A DNA stretch of 64,000 nucleotides from Deltaproteobacteria bacterium. Lineage in GTDB: Bacteria; Desulfobacterota; Desulfobulbia; Desulfobulbales; JAGXFP01. Positions 35,182-45,496 of this stretch are shown here, one piece after another (within the stretch, counting starts at the first letter, position 1; each line of letters opens with the position of its first letter). The position numbers and the translations under genes are program-made. Where the stretch lies: contig JAGVGT010000031.1 in NCBI GenBank assembly GCA_020056965.1, positions 1 to 64,000 on the forward strand, written 5' to 3'. The notes under the pieces are model-generated. The model saw only the letters and a list, made by a program, of their open reading frames with translations. It was not told the DNA's origin and did not search any database.

Positions 35182-35876
35182 AAAGATTGCGACTTTCCAC
35201 CCTGGGCCTGGCCCTGGCTTTACTGATCGCCCCGGCACCGGCGGCTGCGGTCGAGACCGCTGGTGGCGAAACGCCCCGGGAGGCGGTGGGGAAGATCTAT
35301 ACCGACATTGTCCGGCTCCAGGGCGAGAATTTTTACCGCCATGTCGATCTGGACTCGCTGGCCGATGGCTTTCTGGCCGACATCGAGCCGCTGATCCGCT
35401 CCTCCAAGGCCGAAGCGGCCAAGAACCTGGCGCCCGACGCCCCGGTGCTGGCCAAGGTTCTGGCCGGTGACAATATCGCCGCAGCCAAGGCGGCCGCCAA
35501 GGGCATGTTCCTGATCGACACCGGCCGCTGGTTCAATGTTTCAACCAAGGGCAAGATCGTCTCGGCCTTCGCCGGGGATGCCGGGGTGGTTCTGGCCCAG
35601 TACCGCGAATTCGGCCGCCGCAAGTTTCTGGAATACCGGGGCATCAAGTATGTCACCGAGCGGGGCGATACGGCGGAGGCGGCTGTGACCATCCGGCTGA
35701 ACCTCTACAAGGCCGACATCCAGCCCATCGGCCGGTTCAAGCGGGAGGGCGGGGTCTGGCGGCTCAAGAAAATCCTTAACGTCAATGCCCTGGTGCAGAA
35801 AATTCAGGCCCTGGAACGGGCGCGGATTGCCAGTTATTACGCCAAGAAGAAGGCTGCCAAGCGGGCGAATCACTAA
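35178..35876 (+). CDS. Secreted protein of unknown function
   Basis: A 232-residue protein with a signal peptide (MKRLRLSTLGLALALLIAPA, cleavage near PAAAV). Its body ends in a basic tail (YYAKKKAAKRANH). The middle has an alpha/beta rhythm (DSLADGFLADIEPLIRSS; VRLQGENFYRHVDLDSL; TVAVTIRLNLYKADIQPIGR-like), loosely like NTF2-type or MlaC-type periplasmic proteins, but this is weak. The start is GTG 35178, overlapping the preceding gene by 4 bp. There are no cysteines. Confidence 0.75.
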   Translation: MKRLRLSTLGLALALLIAPAPAAAVETAGGETPREAVGKIYTDIVRLQGENFYRHVDLDSLADGFLADIEPLIRSSKAEAAKNLAPDAPVLAKVLAGDNIAAAKAAAKGMFLIDTGRWFNVSTKGKIVSAFAGDAGVVLAQYREFGRRKFLEYRGIKYVTERGDTAEAAVTIRLNLYKADIQPIGRFKREGGVWRLKKILNVNALVQKIQALERARIASYYAKKKAAKRANH

Positions 35877-35914
35877 GAGTTGTTGCGAGGGATTTGCCTT
35901 TGAGACACACAAGC

Positions 35915-35956
35915 TTGGGCCACCCTTCGACAAGCTCAGGATGAACGGAATTACCA
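35915..35956 (+). repeat. Left 42-bp inverted repeat around the GIY-YIG gene
   Basis: This 42-bp sequence contains the widespread dispersed motif CCCTTCGACAAGCTCAGG. It recurs as its reverse complement at 36847-36888 with 39 of 42 positions matching, enclosing 890 bp that is almost entirely the GIY-YIG gene. Confidence 0.9.
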
Positions 35957-35975
35957 CGTTACACGGAGTGAACCA

Positions 35976-36821
35976 GTGCAGAGCGCGACCATAAAGATAT
36001 TCCTCCTCCACGGCAATCCAAAGCGGCTTCGCACGGCCGAGTTGTCGAATTGGACCGGTAAAGCGGTTGCCGGGCCGAGAAGCGAATTTGACGGTGTTTT
36101 AGCACGCGATGAAGCCGGCAAGACCGGCATCTACTTTTTAACCGGCATAGACACCGACACAGGCAAGCCTACGATTTACGTCGGCGAGGCAGAGAACCTG
36201 AAGGACCGGATTAAAGCGCACCTGGGAAAAGATTTTTGGAACCAGGTCGTCTACTTCATCAGCAAGGACGATAATCTTACCAAGGCCCATGTTCGTTACT
36301 TGGAGGGCAAGCTAATCGAGCGGGCTCTGCAAGCCGGTAGAGCGGTTGTGACCAATGGCCAGAGTAGCGGAGCTCGACTTCCCGAGTCTGACCGTGAGGA
36401 CATGAATATCTTTTTTGAAAAGGTCAACCAGCTGCTGCCAGTTCTTGGGATTGAGCTGCTCGTGCCAGCCTCTTCAAGGGCTGAAGGCGATCTCGAAAGG
36501 CTTACCCTCTATTGTGACATCAAGACCATTCGCGCCGTGGGTCACCTTTCGCCGAATGGCCTCGTGGTGTTGAAGGGTTCCCATGCCGTGCTAATGGAAC
36601 GGGCGTCAACGCATAAGTACCCATGGCCCCACAACATGCGTGAACGGCTGAAAGAGGAAGGGGCCTTGGTTGTTCTACCCGACAGCCTTTTATTTGTGCG
36701 CGATGTGGAGTTTTCGAGTCCCAGCGCGGCGGCGGCGGTGATTCACGGCGGGCATGCAAATGGCCTGACCGCATGGAAAGACAAACAAGGGAAGACATTA
36801 AAGGAGATCGAGGCGGTATAA
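35976..36821 (+). CDS. GIY-YIG nuclease-domain protein with C-terminal DUF4357-like region
   Basis: A 281-residue cytoplasmic protein. GTG 35976 has GGAG 7 nt upstream. The GIY-YIG fold is complete: GIY at about 51, YVG at about 68, arginine 78 in NLKDRIKAHL, and metal-binding glutamate 110 in VRYLEGKLIERAL. The C-terminal half (about 170-281) contains SPNGLVVLKGSHAVL and SPSAAAAVIHGGHANGLTAW, characteristic of the DUF4357 domain. Similar proteins occur near restriction or mobile loci; the function is unknown. It is bracketed by 42-bp inverted repeats starting 19 bp before and 25 bp after it, so it may have arrived as a unit. Confidence 0.86.
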   Translation: MQSATIKIFLLHGNPKRLRTAELSNWTGKAVAGPRSEFDGVLARDEAGKTGIYFLTGIDTDTGKPTIYVGEAENLKDRIKAHLGKDFWNQVVYFISKDDNLTKAHVRYLEGKLIERALQAGRAVVTNGQSSGARLPESDREDMNIFFEKVNQLLPVLGIELLVPASSRAEGDLERLTLYCDIKTIRAVGHLSPNGLVVLKGSHAVLMERASTHKYPWPHNMRERLKEEGALVVLPDSLLFVRDVEFSSPSAAAAVIHGGHANGLTAWKDKQGKTLKEIEAV

Positions 36822-36846
36822 CCTTAGCCTCTGAGAAGTGTACTAT

Positions 36847-36888
36847 TGGTAATTCCGTTCACCCTGAGCCGGTCGAAGGGTGGCCCAA
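36847..36888 (-). repeat. Right 42-bp inverted repeat around the GIY-YIG gene
   Basis: Reverse complement of the repeat at 35915-35956 with three mismatches. A third related copy (39 bp, same orientation as this one) is at 54346-54384, so the sequence belongs to a dispersed family. Confidence 0.9.
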
Positions 36889-36925
36889 CCTTATTCTGAA
36901 CTCAACCCGCGTGGGCTAGCAAGGC

Positions 36926-37657
36926 ATGGCGAAAACCACCAAACGCAAATCCTCCTCCTGGTTCATGGCCCTGCTCAAGCGGGCCGTGCTGCTGATGCTC
37001 CTGGTCCTGGTGGTCCTGCCGGTCTTGGTGGTTCTGGGCATGCGCTGGCTCCATCCCCCCACCAGCGCCTTCATGCTGCGCTACCGGGTGGAAACCCTCC
37101 TCAACCGCAAGGTCCCGCCGCTCCGGCAGAAGTGGGTGGACTGGGCGGCGATCTCCCCTAGCCTGCCCCTGGCGGCGGTGGCGGCCGAGGACCAGAAGTT
37201 CCCCACCCACCGGGGGTTCGACCTGGAGTCGATCTCCGAGGCCATGGAGAGGAATGCCAAGGGTGGCCGCCATATCCGGGGGGCCAGCACCATCAGCCAG
37301 CAGGTGGCCAAGAACCTCTTTCTCTGGTCGGGCCGCAGCTATCTGCGCAAGGGGTTGGAGGCTTATTTTACCGTCTTGCTGGAATTGCTCTGGCCCAAGC
37401 AGCGGATTCTTGAGGTGTATGTTAATATCGCCGAGTTCGGTGAGGGGGTCTACGGGGCCCAGGCCGCCGCCGAGGCCTTCTTTCGCAAAGGCCCGGCCCG
37501 TCTGAGCAGTGGCGAGGCGGCACTGCTGGCGGCGGTATTGCCCAATCCCAAGCGGCTTCGGGTTGAGCGCCCCTCGGCTTATGTGCGGGAGCGGCAAGAG
37601 TGGATTCTCGGGCAGATGGGCCAGTTGGGTAGCGGGTATGTAAAAGGGTTGCAATGA
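36926..37657 (+). CDS. mtgA: Monofunctional biosynthetic peptidoglycan transglycosylase
   Basis: MtgA polymerises lipid II into glycan strands and lacks a transpeptidase domain. The 243-residue chain has an N-terminal membrane anchor (about 12-35) and a GT51 domain with the catalytic glutamate in [16 protein letters not shown], then [20 protein letters not shown] and [19 protein letters not shown]. Length is normal. ATG 36926 lies 37 bp after the right repeat arm, so the mobile-looking GIY-YIG unit sits directly in its upstream region. Confidence 0.95.
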   Translation: MAKTTKRKSSSWFMALLKRAVLLMLLVLVVLPVLVVLGMRWLHPPTSAFMLRYRVETLLNRKVPPLRQKWVDWAAISPSLPLAAVAAEDQKFPTHRGFDLESISEAMERNAKGGRHIRGASTISQQVAKNLFLWSGRSYLRKGLEAYFTVLLELLWPKQRILEVYVNIAEFGEGVYGAQAAAEAFFRKGPARLSSGEAALLAAVLPNPKRLRVERPSAYVRERQEWILGQMGQLGSGYVKGLQ

Positions 37658-37711
37658 GAGGGGCAGCTTGTGGACTAAGAGATCGAGGAACTAGGGAATT
37701 TATCGTCTTAT

Positions 37712-37882
37712 CCCCTCACCCTGACCCTCTCCCTGAGGGAGAGGGAATTTTACTTCACACTCGGTATCTCGAAGACTCTTGCGAGTAAAAAGGACAAGCG
37801 AAATGTGTTCCGTGAACCGTGGTAGCAACCAACTTCGACAAAAAAGCCCCCTCGCCCTCCGGGAGAGGGTTGGGGTGAGGGA
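37712..37882. repeat. Imperfect inverted-repeat element (about 170 bp)
   Basis: The left arm (37712-37745) and right arm (37848-37882) are about 34 bp each and are reverse complements of the CCCTCACCC...CTCTCCC type, enclosing about 100 bp without a gene. A related element is at 59748-59862. The form suggests a non-coding MITE-like or REP-derived repeat. Confidence 0.75.
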
Positions 37883-37924
37883 ATCCAACAGTGTCGTACT
37901 TCAAACCCATACCTTGGTAGCCCA

Positions 37925-38953
37925 ATGAAATCCCAGATGTCCTATTTTTACAGCTCCTTCTTGTTCTGCGCGGTGGCGGTGGTGGTCGCCTGGTTTATCG
38001 GCGGCTTCCGGGCCGCGCTCACCGTCAGCTTCCTGACCGTCCTGGAGACCTCGCTCTCCTTCGACAACGCGGTGGTCAACGCCGGGGTGCTCAAGCATTG
38101 GGACCAGGTCTGGCGGAAGCGCTTCCTGGTCTGGGGTATTGCGGTGGCGGTGTTCGGCATGCGGCTGGTCTTCCCGCTGGCCATCGTCGGAGTAGTCGGC
38201 GAGATGAGCCCGATCCGCGCCCTGGACCTGGCGATCAACGACGCCGAGGAGTACAGCCGCATCCTCACCTCGGCCCAGCACCAGATCGCGGCCTTCGGCG
38301 GCACCTTCCTGATGATGGTCTTCCTCAAATTCTTCGTGGCCCGCCACAAGACTGAGCACTGGCTGCAGATGATCGAGAAGCCCCTGACCCGGCTGGGCAA
38401 GATGGAGGCCATCGAGGCGGCCCTCTCCTTGATGGCCCTGCTCTTCGCCGCCGCCATGCTGACCGGCGACGCGCGCGCAGAGTTCATCATCGCCGGGGTT
38501 TGGGGGGTGGTGATCTACATCATCGCCAAGGGTTTGTCGGCCTTCCTGGGCGGCGACGAGGAAGGTCACGTCCATCACCTGGTCCCCCAAGGGGTGGCGG
38601 GCTTTCTCTATCTGGAACTATTGGACGCCAGCTTCTCCTTTGACGGGGTGATCGGCGCCTTCGCGATGACCAACAATCTCTTCGTCATCGCCCTCGGTCT
38701 GGGCGGCGGCGCCATGTTCGTACGGAGTTTCACCCTGCTCCTGGTCGAGCGCGGGACGCTTTCGCGCTACCGCTATCTGGAGCACGGGGCCTTCTGGGCC
38801 ATCGGCGCCCTGGCGGTGATCATGCTGCTCAGCGCCAAGTACCATATCCACGAGGCCGTCACCGGCCTGGTGGGCGCGGCCCTGATCATCCTCTCCCTGG
38901 GCAGTTCCGTTCTGGCCAACCGGAGGAAGGGCGGGGCCCACCCAGCCCATTAA
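37925..38953 (+). CDS. DUF475 family membrane protein (TerC-like)
   Basis: A 342-residue protein with about nine membrane helices, belonging to the DUF475 branch of the TerC/LysE-type group. Paired acidic motifs mark the two halves: VLETSLSFDNAVVNAGVLK near the N terminus and LELLDASFSFDGVIGAFAMT in the second half. TerC-like proteins are linked to metal ion export or tellurite response. The TauE gene follows after 14 bp and is probably cotranscribed. Substrate unknown. Confidence 0.9.
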   Translation: MKSQMSYFYSSFLFCAVAVVVAWFIGGFRAALTVSFLTVLETSLSFDNAVVNAGVLKHWDQVWRKRFLVWGIAVAVFGMRLVFPLAIVGVVGEMSPIRALDLAINDAEEYSRILTSAQHQIAAFGGTFLMMVFLKFFVARHKTEHWLQMIEKPLTRLGKMEAIEAALSLMALLFAAAMLTGDARAEFIIAGVWGVVIYIIAKGLSAFLGGDEEGHVHHLVPQGVAGFLYLELLDASFSFDGVIGAFAMTNNLFVIALGLGGGAMFVRSFTLLLVERGTLSRYRYLEHGAFWAIGALAVIMLLSAKYHIHEAVTGLVGAALIILSLGSSVLANRRKGGAHPAH

Positions 38954-38967
38954 ACCAGGAGGACGTC

Positions 38968-39945
38968 ATGCTGGACTTTCTGCAGGTCACCTTTCCGATC
39001 TCCGGGGTTTCCACCAACCTGTTGCTGCCGCCGCTGGTGGCGATGGTCATCTCCTTCTTCACCTCGATGGGCGGCATCTCCGGGGCCTTCCTGCTGCTGC
39101 CCTTCCAGATGAGTTACCTCGGCTACACCGCCCCCTCGGTCAGCGGCACCAACCATGTCTTCAACATCGTCGCCATTCCCAGCGGGGTCTACCGCTATAT
39201 CAAGGAAGGGCGGATGGCCTGGCCGCTGACCTGGGTGGTCATCGCCGGCACCCTGCCCGGGGTGTTTCTCGGCTACTACCTGCGGATTTACTTCCTGCCC
39301 GACCCCAAGACCTTCAAGCTGTTCGTGGGCTGCGTGCTGCTCTACATGGGGGTCCGGCTGGTCCGCGACCTCTGCTTCGGCCCCAAGGCCAAGTGCGCGG
39401 CCGGCCAGGCGGTGGATGATAAATTCAAGGCCCAGGCCGGGGAGGCCAAGAACCGGCCGGGGGCGGGGCTGGCCGCCGGGCTGCCCGCCGAGGCGGTGGT
39501 CAAGACGATCAGCGTCTCACTGCGCAAGGTGGAATACGAGTTCTGGGGGGAGCGTTTCTCGTTTAACCCCATGGCCATGTTCGCCCTGGCCCTGGTGGTC
39601 GGCCTCATCGGCGGGGCTTACGGGATCGGGGGCGGGGCAATTATCGCCCCCTTCTGCGTGGCCTTCTTCAACCTGCCGATTTACACCATCGCCGGAGCTA
39701 CCCTGATGGGCACCTGCATAACCTCGGTGGCCGGGGCGCTCTTCTTCTCCCTTGTCCCAGCCAGCAACGGGGTCTCGGCCATGCCCGACTGGCCCCTGGG
39801 CCTCCTCTTCGGCCTGGGCGGCTTCGTCGGCATGTACCTGGGCGCCAAGATGCAGCGCTACGTGCCGCAGAAGTTCATCAAGGTGGTGGTCGGCCTGGCC
39901 ATCTTCTTCCTGGCGATCAAGTACGTCTGGCAGTTCTTTGGGTGA
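38968..39945 (+). CDS. TauE/SafE family sulfite/organosulfur exporter-like permease
   Basis: A 325-residue membrane protein with two repeats of the TauE fold. The first begins PPLVAMVISFFTSMGGISGA and the second LVVGLIGGAYGIGGGAIIAPF. A soluble insert of about 55 residues (near 135-195, with CFGPKAKCAAGQAVDDKFKA) separates the halves. ATG 38968 has GGAGG at ideal spacing. Family members move sulfite, sulfoacetate or other sulfur anions; a second, shorter TauE protein is at 61371. Confidence 0.9.
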   Translation: MLDFLQVTFPISGVSTNLLLPPLVAMVISFFTSMGGISGAFLLLPFQMSYLGYTAPSVSGTNHVFNIVAIPSGVYRYIKEGRMAWPLTWVVIAGTLPGVFLGYYLRIYFLPDPKTFKLFVGCVLLYMGVRLVRDLCFGPKAKCAAGQAVDDKFKAQAGEAKNRPGAGLAAGLPAEAVVKTISVSLRKVEYEFWGERFSFNPMAMFALALVVGLIGGAYGIGGGAIIAPFCVAFFNLPIYTIAGATLMGTCITSVAGALFFSLVPASNGVSAMPDWPLGLLFGLGGFVGMYLGAKMQRYVPQKFIKVVVGLAIFFLAIKYVWQFFG

Positions 39946-40187
39946 GTTGGGCAAGTCCGCCAGCCCCACTACCGAACAAGCGGTTCATTCAGGTCGGCAC
40001 CCAAGGTTGTATCACGTTGTGGCAACCCGGTGTTGACAACAAGGTTGATAATTGTTACCAACAGGTAGCGGATTAACACTTGTAATCAGCTGACCAGGCC
40101 GGTCGCCCAAACAGCCTGACTATCTACAGGCTTCTTTAAGATTTTCAAATCATCCGATTATTTTTTGGACATTATCAGGAGAGAAGC
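39946..40187. other. Upstream region of the propeller gene
   Basis: About 240 bp without a gene. TTGACA at 40033-40038 with GATAAT nearby (40048-40053) is promoter-like, but the spacing between them is wrong (9 bp). TACCAA at 17 bp spacing is a weak alternative. Confidence 0.35.
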
Positions 40188-43100
40188 ATGAGAACACCGG
40201 GACGTCTGAAAGTCGCGTTAGTTGCGTTGGTAATGACCTGCATCCTGCTCTGGGGGGCGCCCGCCCGGGCTGCATTGGGAATCGATTGGCTGCACGTCGA
40301 CACCGGGATGGTCTATGGCGATCATCTGTTGGAACTGAGAGAAATTGCCGCTAGCGAGTCGCTTATGGTGGCAGTGGGCGTTGGGGGGGGGATATACAGC
40401 AGCGTGGATGGGAGCAGCTGGAATAAACAGATTACCGGTGTCCGTACAACCTTTGCCGATGTCACCTGGGGCGGCGGGCAATTTATTGCCGTGGGTGAAT
40501 ACGGCACGATCCTTTCCAGCCCGGACGGCTTGAACTGGAGTAGGCAAAATACCGGTACCGCTGCTTATCTTTGTGGGGTGGCCTGGGGTGGCGGTAAATT
40601 TGTTGCCGTTGGGACCTTGCAGTCGGGCGGGGCGGTCATTGTGGAAAGTTCCGATGGCAGCAACTGGACAGTCCGAACCTTGGCCGGCTTTGATGTGATT
40701 AGCGCGGTTGCGTGGGGCAATGGCCAATTTGTCGCGGTAGGAAATGCCGGTACCCTCCTGACCAGCCCATCCGGCATTACTTGGACTCGGCAGACCTCCG
40801 GCACAAGCGAATGGCTCCATGGCGTTACCTGGAGCGGCAGCCAATTCTGTGCTGTGGGGGGTAAAGGTATTATTCTGACCAGTCTTGCTGGTGTCTCCTG
40901 GGAAGCACGGCCCTCCGGAACACCAGAAACCCTGTATTGCATAGCTTGGAACGGCAGCCGGTTCGTGGTCGGTGGCGACATCGGCGTCATCCTGGCCAGT
41001 ACGGATGGCACTGTTTGGACGAGACAGGATCAACAACACATTACCACGGGTGTTGGTGTTAAAGGTATCGCCTGGAGTGGGAGCCAATTCGTGGCAGTGG
41101 GGGCAGGATTAATTATAGCCAGCCCCGATGGTGCAACGTGGAGCAGGCAGACCTTCGGCCAAGTTTCAGATCTGCAGGCCGCCGCCTGGAACGGTAGCAA
41201 TTTTGTCGTCGTAGGCAGCGGCGGCGCGGTTGTGACCAGCCCCGACAGCACCACCTGGACCAAGCAAACCTCCGGTACAACCAAAGATCTGCACAGCATT
41301 ACTTGGGGCGGGGGCCAATTTGTGGCTGTGGGTGGAAATGGCGCTGTCCAAACCAGTCCTGATGGAGTCAACTGGACGACGCAGACCTTCGCGTATATAC
41401 TCCAAAGCCTGGATGACATCGCTTGGGGTGGCGGGCAATTTGTGGCCGTGGGTGCTTATGGCGCAATCTTTACCAGCCCTGACGGCTATACCTGGACGAA
41501 GCAGGGAATCGCCGGATCAGCCTCGTTGTCTGGTATAGCATGGGGCGGCAGCCAATTTGTGGCTGTGGGTGGGCAAGGCACTATCCTGACCAGTTCCGAT
41601 GGGGCAAGTTGGACATCAAAGACTTCCGGTACAGCAGAGTGGTTGCATGGTGTTGCTTGGAACGGCAGCAAGTTTGCGGCCGTGGGTAATTCCGGGACCA
41701 TCTTGACCAGCTCCAATGGCACCACCTGGACGCCGCAGACGTCCGGGACAAATCAACTGCTCAGAAATATTACTTGGAGCGGCAGCCAGTTCGTGGCCAT
41801 AGGTTATCGCGGCGACATCCTGACCAGCGTTGACGGCACCAGCTGGGTTAAGCAACCATCGCTGGGCATCAGCAGAGAAATAAGTGGAGTAGTTGCTGGC
41901 GGTGGTCAGGTGGTCGTGGTTGGGGCTAATGACGCCATAGTACGCTACGGCGAGGGGGTAACTGGATCCTGGACCGCTGCGTCCACCCCGCCGCCTGTAA
42001 ATTCTTCCCTGCACGACCTGGCCTGGACCGGCAGCGGATTTGTGGCCGCCACCAATAGCGGCTTTGCCACCAGCCCCGACGGCGACGTCTGGAGTACCGA
42101 CAGTTGCGATCCCTATTCGCCCCCTTATCCCTCATGCCCCTTCTACTACACCCCGCCCAAAAAACTGGCGGCCCACGGCGCCACCCTGATTGCCGTTGAG
42201 AGCGGCCAGTCCTGGACCAGCACTGATGGCGGCGCGGCCTGGGGGAGCCCGGTTTTGTTCGGCGGCCCGGGGTGGATCAACAACATCATTTGGGGTAATG
42301 GCTTGTGGGTGGCCGTGGGCAATGACAAGGTGGCGACCAGTCCCAACGGCCTGGCCTGGACGGCGGGCGATTTCTCCACATCGGGCCGCAGCGGGCAGCT
42401 GCACGATCTGGTTTGGACCGGCAGCCAGTACCTGGCCGTGGGGGACGGGATCATCCTCTCCAGCCCGGATACTGTTACCTGGACAGACCGAACCCCGGAG
42501 CCCTCCGGTTCGTTCCGGGGAGTAGCCTGGGGGGGCGGGCATGCCGTGGCGGTTGGCCTTAATGGGGTGGTTTTCTCCAGCCCGGACGGGGTCACCTGGT
42601 CGGAACAGATCTCCGGAGTCACCAGCCACCTCTTTGATGTGGTCTGGACCGGTGACATGTTCGTGGCAGTCGGTTGGAGTGGAGTAATTATCACCAGCCC
42701 GGACGGGGCCACATGGACCTCTCAGGCCTCCGGAACCAGCGATTGGCTTGAATGTATTGCCTTAGGGAACAATCGCCTGGTGACCGGCAACGGGGAGGTG
42801 CTGTACAGCGACAGAACCCCAGCCACGAGTTGGCGCGTGGTTCAGCACGGTTTGAGCCGGGAGATGCAGTCAGTGGCGCGTGGTGTGAGCAAGTTTGTGG
42901 CGGTCGGCCCGGGTGGCACGGTGCTGACCAGCACCGACACCAGTGTCTGGACTGGTTTCAACGTTACCCCTTATCGTGATCTGAACGATATCGTCTGGGG
43001 CAACGGCCAGTATCTGGTGGTGGGCGCGATCGGCACAGTGCTGACCAGTAGTGACGGCGCCTCCTGGACCTTGCGCAACAGCGGCACCAGCCAGGACCTC

Positions 43101-44510
43101 TACTCGGTGGCCTTTGGCAACGGCAGCTATCTGGCGGTGGGTGCTGCTGGCACGGCGTTGACCAGCCCCGACGGTGTGGTCTGGACTGCTCGCGATTCCG
43201 GGACAACTGCGGATCTGCGCGGCAGTGTCCGGGGCAACGGCCTGTGGGTGGTGGTCGGCAACGGCGGCCTCATCCGCACCAGCAGCGATGGTGTCTTCTG
43301 GACCGCCCACTCATCCGGGGTTGCGACTCGACTGAACGGCATCGGCTGGGACGGGACTCTGTTTGTGGCAGTGGGGGATGGAGGGACCTTCCTTTACAGC
43401 AGCAGCGGCGCCGACTGGCTTACCGCCATGGTTTCCAGTCAGTCTGATTACTTCGATGTGACCGGAAACGGCTTTATCTGGGTGGCGGTAGGACAATACG
43501 TGATCACTAGCCCCAATGGTTATGAGTGGACACCGAATCGAACTGGCGCCAGTGTCAAGAAGAGCATCACTTATGCCGACAGCACCAACGGCACTGACCA
43601 GCAGTTTGTTGTCGTTGGCCAAAGTATATTCCGCTCCATTTCCGAGGCCGCAGAGGGCACCATCGTCACCCCCAGCTCCACCAACGACAGCGGCGGCGGC
43701 AACCGTCGCTGTTTCATCGCCACCGCCGCCTACGGCTCCTATCTGGACCCGCATGTGGTCAGCCTGCGCAACTTCCGCGACCAGTACCTGCTGAACAGTA
43801 ATGCCGGACGGGCCTTTGTCGCCTTCTACTACCAGCATTCGCCGCCGCTGGCCGACTTCATCGCCCGGCACGAGAGCCTGCGCACCGTCACCCGCTGGGC
43901 GCTGACCCCGCTGGTGCTGCTGGTGGAATATCCCCTGGCCGTCGGTGCCGTTTTCCTCATGGCCGGGCTTGGTTTGTTGATGCGCCGGACGGGCCGGCGA
44001 TGGTTCCGGACCGCCCTGGTTCGGCTGTTGCTGCTGCTCCTGGTGGCCGCAGGGCTGGATGGTCGTCCGGCGGTGGCCCAGACCGGCCAGGATGAACTGA
44101 CCCGAATGGTGGCGGCCTATGAGTTGACCATGGCGAGGATCGAATCGTACGGCCAGGCGACCACGGCCATTGCCGACTGGGCCACCGCCAACCCGGCCGC
44201 CGCCAAGGCCATGAACCAGCGAATGCCGAAGACCATCACCTCGGTGCCCGAATCCGCCGCCCGACTGGAGGCCGAGCCGGTGGTCGGCAAGCTGCTGGCG
44301 ACGCACCAGCTCAGCGGCACCGATTACGTACTGATCCCCTCCGCCCTCATGCAGGCCCAGCTGGCCGTTCTCGGCGAAAGCCAGGGCCGCAGCTTTCCCG
44401 CCGACCGGATCAACCCCAGGAATACGGCCCTGGTCAAAGCCAATCTGGCCCGGATCGAGGCGCTTATGGTCAAGATCCGGGCTGATCGGGCGCGGGCCTT
44501 TGTCAACTGA
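40188..44510 (+). CDS. Large secreted beta-propeller repeat protein with CFI-box and extra C-terminal domain
   Basis: A 1440-residue protein. A signal peptide (cleavage near PARAALG, residue 28) is followed by more than 20 repeats of about 42 residues with the pattern [21 protein letters not shown], then WTxQ and TSGT, typical of Ycf48/BNR-like propellers. They run to about residue 1160. Next comes a CFI-box segment, [16 protein letters not shown] (1175 onward), with a membrane helix, as in CFI-box-CTERM surface proteins. Then a second signal-like stretch ([23 protein letters not shown]) leads into a domain (1302-1440) homologous to the whole mature protein of 33899-34417. The architecture suggests fusion of two secreted-protein genes. 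Function unknown, probably surface or periplasm. Confidence 0.88.
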   Translation: MRTPGRLKVALVALVMTCILLWGAPARAALGIDWLHVDTGMVYGDHLLELREIAASESLMVAVGVGGGIYSSVDGSSWNKQITGVRTTFADVTWGGGQFIAVGEYGTILSSPDGLNWSRQNTGTAAYLCGVAWGGGKFVAVGTLQSGGAVIVESSDGSNWTVRTLAGFDVISAVAWGNGQFVAVGNAGTLLTSPSGITWTRQTSGTSEWLHGVTWSGSQFCAVGGKGIILTSLAGVSWEARPSGTPETLYCIAWNGSRFVVGGDIGVILASTDGTVWTRQDQQHITTGVGVKGIAWSGSQFVAVGAGLIIASPDGATWSRQTFGQVSDLQAAAWNGSNFVVVGSGGAVVTSPDSTTWTKQTSGTTKDLHSITWGGGQFVAVGGNGAVQTSPDGVNWTTQTFAYILQSLDDIAWGGGQFVAVGAYGAIFTSPDGYTWTKQGIAGSASLSGIAWGGSQFVAVGGQGTILTSSDGASWTSKTSGTAEWLHGVAWNGSKFAAVGNSGTILTSSNGTTWTPQTSGTNQLLRNITWSGSQFVAIGYRGDILTSVDGTSWVKQPSLGISREISGVVAGGGQVVVVGANDAIVRYGEGVTGSWTAASTPPPVNSSLHDLAWTGSGFVAATNSGFATSPDGDVWSTDSCDPYSPPYPSCPFYYTPPKKLAAHGATLIAVESGQSWTSTDGGAAWGSPVLFGGPGWINNIIWGNGLWVAVGNDKVATSPNGLAWTAGDFSTSGRSGQLHDLVWTGSQYLAVGDGIILSSPDTVTWTDRTPEPSGSFRGVAWGGGHAVAVGLNGVVFSSPDGVTWSEQISGVTSHLFDVVWTGDMFVAVGWSGVIITSPDGATWTSQASGTSDWLECIALGNNRLVTGNGEVLYSDRTPATSWRVVQHGLSREMQSVARGVSKFVAVGPGGTVLTSTDTSVWTGFNVTPYRDLNDIVWGNGQYLVVGAIGTVLTSSDGASWTLRNSGTSQDLYSVAFGNGSYLAVGAAGTALTSPDGVVWTARDSGTTADLRGSVRGNGLWVVVGNGGLIRTSSDGVFWTAHSSGVATRLNGIGWDGTLFVAVGDGGTFLYSSSGADWLTAMVSSQSDYFDVTGNGFIWVAVGQYVITSPNGYEWTPNRTGASVKKSITYADSTNGTDQQFVVVGQSIFRSISEAAEGTIVTPSSTNDSGGGNRRCFIATAAYGSYLDPHVVSLRNFRDQYLLNSNAGRAFVAFYYQHSPPLADFIARHESLRTVTRWALTPLVLLVEYPLAVGAVFLMAGLGLLMRRTGRRWFRTALVRLLLLLLVAAGLDGRPAVAQTGQDELTRMVAAYELTMARIESYGQATTAIADWATANPAAAKAMNQRMPKTITSVPESAARLEAEPVVGKLLATHQLSGTDYVLIPSALMQAQLAVLGESQGRSFPADRINPRNTALVKANLARIEALMVKIRADRARAFVN

Positions 44511-44578
44511 CCGGGAAGAGGGGATGATCACTGCTCTCAACCGGCTTTAGCAGACTAATCTTCAGGAGTAATTTTGTT

Positions 44579-45457
44579 ATGAAACTTCGCAGCGCATTAC
44601 CGGCAATCTCACTGGCTCTGCTCGTCGCTACCACCGGTCCCGCCACGGCCGGGGACAATCCCAAGTGCGGCGAGCATCCGCTCTTCAGCCGCTTCAGCGG
44701 CGAAACCCTGGAGAATTGCGACCGCTCCCGCTATGCCAAGCTGGAATTGTGGCGCTGGAAGAACCCGGCCAAGCAGGGCGGCGGCCAGCAGGCCTTCACG
44801 GTTGAAGGCGAATACTGGTACTATTTCAACGACATCGCCAAAGATGCCCAGGGCCGGCCGGCCGGCAAGCTTGAGGTGCAGCGCAACTTCGAGAATGCGG
44901 TGCGCCAGGCCAAGGGGGAAATCCTGGCGACCAACGAGTCGAGCGCCAAGGTCTTCTATCACATCGCCCGGGACGACGGCGAATACTGGGGCGAGGCCGG
45001 TTGCGGCCGGGGCGGCAGTGCCGATTGCAGCGCCATCATGCACAAGGTGGTGCGGACCGCCGCCATGCAGCAGTCCGTGGTCAGCGCCGAACAGATCGGC
45101 GCCGCCCTGGCCGACAGCGGCAAGATGGTCTTCTACGGTATCCTCTTCGACACCGACCAGGCCACCCTGAAGAATGAATCGGCCCCCGCCTTAAGCGAGA
45201 TGGCCAAATGGCTGAAGGCCAACCCCAAGGCCGGTGTCTTCATCGTCGGCCATACCGACATGCAGGGGAGCCATGAACACAACCTGGAACTATCGCGCAA
45301 CCGGGCGGCTGCGGTGGTCGGTGAATTGGTGAAAAAGTACGGAGTCGCCACCGATCGTCTGACCCCGGCCGGGGTCGGTTCCCTGGCCCCGGTGGCTGTC
45401 AACACCTCGGAGGCAGGGCGGGCCAAGAACCGGCGGGTGGAGATGGTCCTGCGTTGA
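44579..45457 (+). CDS. OmpA family outer-membrane/periplasmic protein
   Basis: A 292-residue protein with a signal peptide (MKLRSALPAISLALLVATTG, cleavage near ATAGD). An N-terminal region of unknown fold carries repeated aromatic residues (WRWKNPAKQGGGQQ, GEYWYYFNDIA). The C-terminal OmpA peptidoglycan-binding domain covers about 190-292: ILFDTDQATLKNESAPAL, IVGHTDMQGSHEHNLELSRN and GRAKNRRVEMVLR. It follows the propeller gene by 68 bp in the same direction. The N-terminal part may be a DUF4892-like domain, but I am not sure. Confidence 0.9.
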   Translation: MKLRSALPAISLALLVATTGPATAGDNPKCGEHPLFSRFSGETLENCDRSRYAKLELWRWKNPAKQGGGQQAFTVEGEYWYYFNDIAKDAQGRPAGKLEVQRNFENAVRQAKGEILATNESSAKVFYHIARDDGEYWGEAGCGRGGSADCSAIMHKVVRTAAMQQSVVSAEQIGAALADSGKMVFYGILFDTDQATLKNESAPALSEMAKWLKANPKAGVFIVGHTDMQGSHEHNLELSRNRAAAVVGELVKKYGVATDRLTPAGVGSLAPVAVNTSEAGRAKNRRVEMVLR

Positions 45458-45496
45458 AGGCGGCGATCCGGGCCGAACTGTCGCCGGGGTGGCCGG

